Assembly: GCA_002118135.1 (NCBI GenBank)
Contig: BDIU01000301.1
Coordinates: 205,058-269,057, forward strand
Source of the DNA: Trebouxia sp. TZW2008
Lineage: Eukaryota > Chlorophyta > Trebouxiophyceae > Trebouxiales > Trebouxiaceae
Direction of reading: 5' to 3'
DNA: 64,000 nt
Part shown: piece by piece, positions 58,801 to 64,000 of the stretch
Layout of the letters: each line of letters begins with the position of its first letter
Position numbering within the stretch: the first letter of the stretch is position 1
Notes under the pieces: model-generated
The model's input: only the letters and a program-made list of their open reading frames with translations
Database searches by the model: none
Told to the model about the DNA's origin: nothing
Translations under genes and position numbers: made by a program

Positions 58801-61800
58801 GTCTGTGGGCTTCTGCTACCTGTGCCTGGCCTGCTTGAACTTGCCCCTGTAATCCATGCACCTGCTGCTGCAGCTGCTGGCACTGCAAGTCTGCCCTAGC
58901 ACGATCCTCTGATGATCGCTTCTCCTCAGCTGAAGGCACAGAATTATGCTCAGATCATTTTGCCACCTGTGCCTGCCTTGAACCCTGTAATCCATGCACC
59001 TGCTGCTGCAGCTGCTGGCACTGCAGATCTGCCCTAGCACGATCCTCTGATGATCGCTTCTCCTCAGCTGCAGGCACAGAATTATGCTCAGATCATTTTG
59101 CCACCTGTGCCTGCCTTGAAACCTGTAATCCATGAACCTCTTGCTGCAGCTGCTGGCACTGCAGATCTGCTCTGGCACGATCCTCTGTTGACCACTTCCC
59201 TTCAGCTGCAGGCACAGATCAGATTGTCAGTGACACTGTTGCTGGCATCCTGCAACCTGTGGGCTTCTGCCACTTGTGTTTGACCAGCCTGAACCTGCCC
59301 CTGTAATCCATGCACCTGCTGCTGCAGCTGCTGGCACTGCAGATCCGCCCTAGCACCATCCTCTGATGACTGCTTCTCCTCAGCTGCAGGCACAGATTAA
59401 GCTGTTTATGCTCAGATCATCTTGCCACCTGTGTCTACCCTGCTTGACAACTGTAATCCATGCACCTTGTGCTGCAGCTGCTGGCACTGCAGATCTGCTC
59501 TGGCACGATGTTTTGATGACTGCTTCTCCTCAGCTGCATGCGCATCACAAGCTGTTTGTTATGTACTGCGGGCACCATGTCCCTCTGTTGGTCAATGAAT
59601 CCTGCCTCTGTCACATTGTACACCTGCTGATGATGATGTCCTGCTGAGCAGCTTGTGCCATCTGTGCGTTGTGTGCTTGGGCCGCTTTGTTTGCTTAGCG
59701 TTTATCCTGATGAATGAGGATGAATCATGACGGTTGAGGATGTATGATGAGGGTAGGGACAGCGAATGAGGACGAGCGATGATGCATCAGGTTTGAAGAC
59801 ACTGAATGGAGGCAAACACTTGTGGGGAGACTTGATGTTGAGTGAGGATCAATGACATGAGTACAGGTGAATGGCAAATGCAAAGCAGCATGACCGATGC
59901 TTGCCTGCATGCGATGAATGACAATGAGTGCGGGTAAATGACATATGCAAAGCAGCATGACTGATGCTTGCCTGCCAGCTGCCGCTGCAGCTTCAGCATC
60001 TCCTTCTTGAGGTCCAGGGAGCTGTCATGTGACAGCTTCTCCAGGCGCTCTCCGGTGGCCAGCATCTGGTTCTGCAGCCTCTGATTATCTTCCTGCAGTC
60101 TTTTGTTCTGCTGCTTGTGGGACAGAACATCGCTCTGATAAGTCAGAACCTGCTGATTGAGAGCTTGGGTCTCAAGCTTCTCACAGTGCAGCAGATGTTG
60201 GGCAGCCCTGAGCTGTGACCCTGTTAGCTCCTCCTGGACCTTGCTGGCATGCAACTCGGTCTTCACTGTGCTGCACGTCAGTTTGTGCCCCTCACATTGC
60301 TGCCTACACATCATGACACAACAGTCAGTCGGCGGACCTGCTAAGTGAGCGCCTGGGTGCTTAGCGTCTTGCAGTGTAGCAGGTGCTGGGCAGCCCCGAG
60401 CTGTGAAGCTGTCAGCTCCTCCTGAACCTTGCTGGCATGCAGCTCTGTCTCCACTGTGCTGCATGTCAGTTTGTGCCCCTCACATTGCTGCCTGCAACAG
60501 CGTTCAAAAGGCATCAGGAATGACTTGCTGCCGCTTTGGTCAAGACGCATCTCAGCTGATGCAAATCACACCGCTGGGTGACGGCCAGAGCTGTAACACT
60601 ATCAGTTCCTCCATTTAGATACAAGATGAGGCTCAAAAACAAGCTGGCATGCAGCTCGGTCTCCACTGTGCTGCACATCAGCTTGTGCCCCTCACACTGC
60701 TGCCTGCAATAATGGTCAAGTGTCACTGCGATGATACAATGACTTCTCTCTGTAAAGACACTTAATCTAAAGACATTCTTGATGTAAGGACAGTGCAACT
60801 GGGCACCAAACACTGCATTGTGCCTGCAGTGGTCCCTCTGAGTACGGAAAATTCCATGAAAGGACAAGTGTCTTGGTAAGCTGAGTACTCGTTACAAAGG
60901 GAAGTCACTGTGTCTCAATTGCTGCCGCCTTCATCTGACTGTATCTCAGCTGATGCAGATCATACCGGGTGCAGTGGTGGGCCCACAGGACAATGCACAG
61001 CTGGGACTCTGTCTCCAGATTGCTGCATGTGAGCTGCCAAATTTGATACTGCTGACTGCAACTAGGTACAAGAACTATGGAGTCACTGCTGTTGTAAAGC
61101 CACTTCAAAATGATACAAGCTCTAGTAAAGTCTTTTTGTAGGGATATCGATGTAAGGACAATCAATGTAAGGACAATCTCAATGCAAGGACAACGCCATT
61201 GGTAACCAATCACTGCATTTTCACTGCAGTGGTCCTTCTGAAAAAGGACAACTCGATGTGAGGACAAATTTCTTGGTAATCGGTGCAGTCGTTACAAAGG
61301 TAGATTACTGTATATCCATGCTGATGTGTGCATTGTGTTATACCTGGCCAATGACTAACTCCTAGGGGCAAAGGCAGAGTGCAGAGTCACCTTAGCAGTC
61401 TACACTGTTCTTCAGCCTCTTCAGCGCTGTGCTGGAAAGCCTTTGCTGCAGACTCTGCTTGCACATGCTGCTGTGCAGCTTGCAGAGATGCAGTTTCAGC
61501 ATGCTGCAGCTGAGCTTTGGTGGACTGTAGCTGAGCCTGAGTGTTGCCTTGCAGGGTGATCAATGCATCATATTGCACCTTCAGAGCCTGAACATGGAAG
61601 AAACTCACTTGGTCTATAGTGATGATATTAATAAGCATCACACCTTCTAGCACATGTGCTGGGTGTGTGTGGCCTGTCTCAAGTCTTGTCACCAAGCAGG
61701 CTTGTTCTGAGCGTCTTTGTAAGGACGTCTGATTTTCAACCTTTAAAAATCAGACAAAACAATGGTCTCACTTGTTGTGTCATGCATCTTGCCATGACAC

Positions 61801-62807
61801 ATAGCTGGCAGAGCAAGTCACAAATGACTCTGCATAGCTCAACAGGATGCCAAGTGTGACATGCTCTGTCATGTGCTGACAAATTGGCAACTTACGGAAA
61901 GCTGCCTGTGCCAGGGTCGTGACAGTGTCAGCAACCAGAAAAGCATGCATGATGCACCTTGCAGCAGCAGTATACCAGGCACAGCCGCTCTTGATTGGTG
62001 TAGAGAAGCAGGCAGCAAGCATGTGAGCCAAAAACATACATTGCACATCTCTGATTGCCACTGCATCAAGGCAAGGCTTGCATCATGAACAAAGTCTGCA
62101 ATGACAGTACCGCTAGATTTTGCATCCCAGCATCTTGCAGGCAGACTGCACCTTCAAACTCCTTGCTGATACGCATGGATTTCTGTGTTTGGATCTGCAG
62201 CTTGTCAGTGAGCCTGCACAGACATCAATATGTTTGATACCAAGTCCAACAAGGTTACAGCAACCCCTTTGCATTGCAAAAGGTTGCGTTTCATGAAGAG
62301 ATTTCTGAGCTGGGCCGGCGATATGCAGTAGAGATGCTGCATATACTCACTCTATGACGTGCTGCTTCAGAGCGCCTTGCTGCTGATTTGCAGCAGCTGC
62401 CTCCAGATTGGCTCTGTGCAGGCTCTTATGCAGCTTTGCCTCATCTTGTAACTTGGACTCGAGCTCCTGTGTTTTGTGTCAGGCTTTTGCGCAAATGTTA
62501 CAACAAAGCTGCTGCACAAGCTACAATCATTGACCTTGATTCGTTCCTCGGCCTGGCCAGTTCGTGAAAGAGCTTCCTGATATTTGTCTCCAGCTTCATT
62601 GAGCAAATTGCGCGCTCCTTCCAGCTCCAGGGACAACTGTAGATCAGAAGCCATGTTGTATTGTCAGTGCAACCATGAGTAGGCGGCTGCAAAGGCTCTC
62701 ACCTTGTCACACTCTTGCTGCTTGCCATGCATCAACCTTGAGATGCTGTCATAGTTCCTCTGCACGACCTTGAGCTGCAGCTCAGGCGTGTTACCCTTTT
62801 GCGGCAT
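52897..62807 (-). CDS. Long coiled-coil protein with C-terminal C3HC4 RING finger (putative E3 ubiquitin ligase)
   Basis: Minus-strand gene with first exon 62703-62807 (MPQKGNTPELQLKVVQRNYD) and last exon 52897-53238. Supported exons between: 62535-62636, 62351-62466, 62152-62213, 61391-61588, 59973-60305, about 58690-58940, about 57546-57780, about 56376-56575, about 55545-55766 and 53753-53983. All are heptad-rich, Glu/Gln/Lys/Leu-heavy helices (for example ELESKLQDEAKLHKSLHRAN, ERLEKLSHDSSLDLKKEMLK), so the body is one long coiled coil. The last exon holds YTCMACVTL...VCVPCGHTFCYGCL...VCPEC, a complete C3HC4 RING, followed by a conserved-looking helical tail ending ALQRMLK. By analogy with coiled-coil RING ligases such as BRE1, it may recruit an E2 as a dimer; the target is unknown. 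Several joints could not be phased, so exons are probably missing. Each exon has flanking echoes. Confidence 0.8.
53385..53660 (-). repeat. Two echoes of the end of RING-gene exon 53753-53983
   Basis: On the minus strand the copies near 53385-53480 and 53530-53645 repeat the YLAEKLQEQLV...PGGEE...STG coding end with its g|gtcagg- or g|gtcatg-type donor. They lie downstream of the parent exon in gene sense. Confidence 0.85.
53700..53727. repeat. Poly-G tract
   Basis: Twelve or more G in a row within ggaagggggggggggggcgg, just past the donor of an exon of the RING gene. Confidence 0.9.
54055..54570 (-). repeat. Four echoes of RING-gene exon 53753-53983 (5' part)
   Basis: Copies near 54070-54190, 54245-54350, 54375-54460 and 54478-54560. 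On the plus strand each shows 'ggtgactgt-gggcagggctg-tgggctgtttcaactgcccc-aacct' then 'tctccagggcactgat-tcctctgca', the reverse complement of the parent exon start. Decay increases away from the real exon. Confidence 0.9.
54727..54778. repeat. 26-bp direct duplication
   Basis: 'gctgatttgcatactgtagt-catgct' is followed at once by 'gctgatttgcatactatagt-catgca'. Confidence 0.85.
54800..55470 (-). repeat. Four echoes of the end of RING-gene exon 55545-55766
   Basis: Copies near 54810-54900, 54965-55060, 55165-55290 and 55375-55470 repeat, on the plus strand, 'cctgcaatgccttctgttgt', 'gtccagtgtgtgcctgatgc-tgacagccaa', 'ctggcagccgtgagcatgtc-atggctctgtgtcagc'. Spacing is near 200 bases. Confidence 0.9.
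55800..55900 (-). repeat. Echo of the start of RING-gene exon 55545-55766
   Basis: 'agctcctgcttcagctgcag-ctgcgccacctgagcccact-ccagctgcttggtgaactgc-atcaacagt' repeats the parent's 55706-55775 almost exactly, and lies upstream of it in gene sense. Confidence 0.93.
56008..56192. repeat. 24-bp minisatellite
   Basis: Seven to eight imperfect units of gacactggtaggcagacaga-tata in an intron of the RING gene. The minus-strand open frames rich in Ser-Val-Cys-Leu-Pro are its translation and not a protein. Confidence 0.93.
56580..56945 (-). repeat. Three echoes of RING-gene exon near 56376-56575 (5' part)
   Basis: Units of about 145 bases near 56580-56735, 56735-56880 and 56880-56940. Plus-strand text repeats 'cagctcccctctcaggcagt-cctgctcagctgctgtctgc-tcactggcctgtggtctgat-cttgcaatatgggctgcata'. 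Confidence 0.9.
57005..57125 (+). repeat. Dispersed repeat, partner of 50040-50160
   Basis: Shares ordered blocks with the stretch in the PIF1 intron (ttcaacagtt, aaca-caagcc, ataggacttg). It starts with gtctgattttcaac, which recurs at 61729 as part of a hairpin. Confidence 0.6.
57830..58330 (-). repeat. Echoes of RING-gene exons flanking 57546-57780 and 58690-58940
   Basis: 57840-57910 and 57945-57985 carry 'atgctgtgtgag'- and 'catcagctaatatggtacgc'-type copies of the 57546-57780 exon start. From about 58100, copies of the end of the 58690-58940 exon appear: 'gcgcttagcctctggcatgc', 'cacaggtgtccactctgcca'. Confidence 0.7.
58200..58640 (-). repeat. Three echoes of the end of RING-gene exon 58690-58940
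   Basis: Units near 58205, 58375 and 58530 (spacing about 155-170) repeat, on the plus strand, 'cctgttcagcattgctgatc-tgctgttgtgcctt', 'cataagcgctgagcctctgg-catgcat', 'gtcagc-gc-acacaggcctcca'. They lie downstream of the parent in gene sense. Confidence 0.92.
58941..59550 (-). repeat. Four echoes of the start of RING-gene exon 58690-58940
   Basis: Units near 58941-59075, 59076-59210, 59211-59390 and 59400-59540 repeat, on the plus strand, 'ctgtaatccatgcacctgct-gctgcagctgctggcactgc-agatctgccctagcacgatc-ctctgatgatcgcttctcct-cagctg', followed by a short intron. Two units are near-identical over some 120 bases, so this array is recent. Confidence 0.94.
59700..59965 (-). repeat. Imperfect tandem repeats in a RING-gene intron
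   Basis: 'aatggcaaatgcaaagcagc-atgaccgatgcttgcctgc' at 59871 and 'aatgacatatgcaaagcagc-atgactgatgcttgcctgc' at 59936 are two copies of the donor region after exon 59973-60305. Degenerate gaggatgaatgatga units precede them. Confidence 0.85.
60340..60720 (-). repeat. Two echoes of RING-gene exon 59973-60305 (5' part)
   Basis: Copies at about 60345-60495 and 60640-60707 repeat, on the plus strand, 'ctggcatgcagctctgtctc-cactgtgctgcatgtcagtt-tgtgcccctcacattgctgcctgca'. The first remains open on the minus strand for about 45 codons. A third, poor copy is near 60985-61070. Confidence 0.9.
60735..60912 (+). mobile_element. Pogo-like MITE, copy 3
   Basis: Left end tacaatgacttctctctgta and right end gttacaaagggaagtcactg are inverted. 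The interior has 'gatgtaaggacagtgca', 'gcagtggtccctctgagtac' and 'ttccatgaaaggacaagtgt-cttggtaa', in line with copy 2. The right flank is tg rather than ta, so one target base has changed. Confidence 0.85.
61123..61312 (+). mobile_element. Pogo-like MITE, copy 4
   Basis: Starts tagtaaagtctttttgtagg and ends gttacaaaggtagattactg|ta. It has the same ordered interior: 'gatgtaaggacaatc', 'ggtaaccaatcactgcattt', 'gcagtggtccttctga' and 'gatgtgaggacaaatttctt-ggtaatcg'. It lies about 210 bases from copy 3 in the same orientation. Confidence 0.87.
61729..61758. repeat. Short hairpin (inverted repeat)
   Basis: gtctgatttt and aaaaatcagac form a 10-bp stem around a short loop. The left arm matches the start of the dispersed repeat at 57015. 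Confidence 0.6.
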
Positions 62808-63098
62808 GTGGACCGCCGGCAAAGCCTGCTCTTTTGATCCGTGGCGACAGCTCTCGCCGATACTGCTACATACGTGCGTTTATACTCTCGTCACATTGAG
62901 GCGCTGTAATGCTGTGGCTTTGTGGTTGCGGAAGTTCGTCATACACCAATAGCTCTGCCTTCAGTTTGACTAGCTGCTATGATACCGAAATGGTATATGA
63001 TAAGGCCACCCAGTAATACGATCATCGGAGTCCCTAATCTACGCTCACGCTCACCGTCGCCCCATGAAGCTGACCCAACACTTGACTAGAGCTGCTGC
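62808..63098. promoter_or_regulatory. 5' flank of the RING gene up to the LINE fragment
   Basis: Upstream DNA of the minus-strand RING gene, about 290 bases before recognisable LINE sequence begins. No other gene seen. Confidence 0.4.
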
Positions 63099-64000
63099 TT
63101 GGTTACAGCTCAGAGCTTTTGCGCTATGCCAAGCTTTGCCCCTCAGAAGATGAACCGGCTCCAGCACACTTGCTGCTGCCTTGCTTACAGCTGCTGCTCA
63201 ATACAGCCTTCAGCACAGGTGCAATTCCTCAGTCTTGGAAGACATCCCTTGTCACACCAATCTTCAAGGCGGGGGATGCCACAGATCCTGCCAACTATCG
63301 TCCAATTGCTGTGGGTGAGCCGCTCAGCCGATTGTATGCTAGCATTGTGGCTGAGCGCTTGGTTGACTTCACTGAGGAGCATGGGCTCAGGTCTCCCACT
63401 CACGCAGGCTACAGGCCAGAACACAGCACGATTCATCAGACCTTTGTGCTTCAGCACATCATTGACAAGCACAGGCACCGCCGGGCCCCATTGCACCTAT
63501 GCTTTGTGGATCTCAAGTCTGCTTATGACAAGGTGCAATATGGCAGTTGCTCTACATCGGTTGGGCATCCACGCCCAGATGTCAGGCGCCATCCAGTCCC
63601 TATACTCAGACTGCTTGCTGTCCATGAGGGTTGCTGGGACGTGTGGTGAGGCGCAGTCTCCAGCCATGGGGCTACGCCAGGGTTGCCCTCTCAGCGCAAC
63701 CCGATTCGGTCTGTTCATTGATGGCCTGCATCATCACCTGGAGTCTTGTGTGCCTTCTGCTGGAATTGAGCTTCGTGGCATGCGCCTCAGGGAGCTGGTC
63801 TATGCTGATGACATTTGCTTGCTGGCAGCCAGTGCCGAGGATCTGCAAGCTTTGGTGGATGCTTTGGCTGCTTACTTTGGCACATTGCATATGGAGGTCA
63901 GCGCCCCAAAGACCAAGGTCATGTCACTTTTCACTGGGGAGGTCGCAGTCACCTCAATCACATTTGGGGGCCTGCCTATCGAGGAGGTTGACACTTTCAA
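63099..64000 (+). pseudogene. Non-LTR (LINE) reverse transcriptase, 5'-truncated and frameshifted, continues past the window
   Basis: The first frame reads SELLRYAKLCPSEDEP, then AIPQSWKTSLVTPIFKAGDA, NYRPIAVGEPLSRLYASIVA, GYRPEHSTIHQTFVL and LCFVDLKSAYDKVQ, the RT fingers and palm up to motif A. At about 63540-63555 the frame changes, then goes on as RLGIHAQMSGAIQSLYSDCL, MGLRQGCPLSATRFGLFIDG (motif B) and LVYADDICLLAA (motif C, YADD), then KTKVMSLF. The order and the YADD/LRQGCPLS motifs mark a LINE-type RT, not LTR or group II. The frameshift makes this copy inactive. No endonuclease lies upstream, where the recognisable sequence begins abruptly, as in 5'-truncated LINE insertions. Confidence 0.9.

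Noticed and set aside
4826..61070. Exon copies as an assembly artefact from merged haplotypes
   Set aside because: Copies differ widely in divergence and breakpoints, are partial, come in up to seven units, and show consistent polarity. Haplotype duplication would give long, uniform, complete copies. The near-identical units at 58941-59210 still deserve a read check.

Overview
This window is nuclear DNA from an intron-rich eukaryote, most likely a green alga. The case rests on split genes with GT-AG introns, a plastid-type alpha-glucan water dikinase (starch phosphorylation) and a plant-type ROMO1. Clade below green algae is not resolved. 

Layout, left to right: DPM1 (minus, 3' end cut by the window edge); divergent from it SEC31 (plus, 22 exons whose phases join into about 1219 aa); an intronless GT64-like glycosyltransferase (plus); an unknown U1-type zinc-finger gene (minus); glucan water dikinase GWD (plus, at least 20 exons); a small coiled-coil gene (minus); ROMO1 (plus); a 68-aa two-helix membrane protein (plus); a minimal SET-domain protein (plus); a short-chain dehydrogenase (minus); PIF1 helicase (plus); a large coiled-coil RING gene (minus); and, at the right edge, a frameshifted LINE reverse transcriptase. 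These are ordinary housekeeping genes (ER glycosylation, COPII traffic, starch turnover, mitochondrial import/ROS, chromatin, genome maintenance) and do not form a pathway cluster. 

The unusual feature is in the introns. Nearly every long gene (SEC31, GWD, PIF1, the RING gene and the dehydrogenase) carries 'exon echoes': partial, same-strand, tandem copies of a neighbouring exon. Echoes upstream of the complete exon keep the acceptor and the 5' part; echoes downstream keep the 3' part, the donor and the start of the intron. Some exons have one echo, others six or more, in all stages of decay. They account for a large part of the intron length. One echo in GWD is cleanly split by a pogo-like MITE with a TA target duplication, and three more copies of that MITE lie in the window. 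A decayed copy of a PIF1 exon sits about 44 kb away in a DPM1 intron. A 31-bp minisatellite, a 24-bp minisatellite, several microsatellites and a poly-C assembly gap complete the picture.
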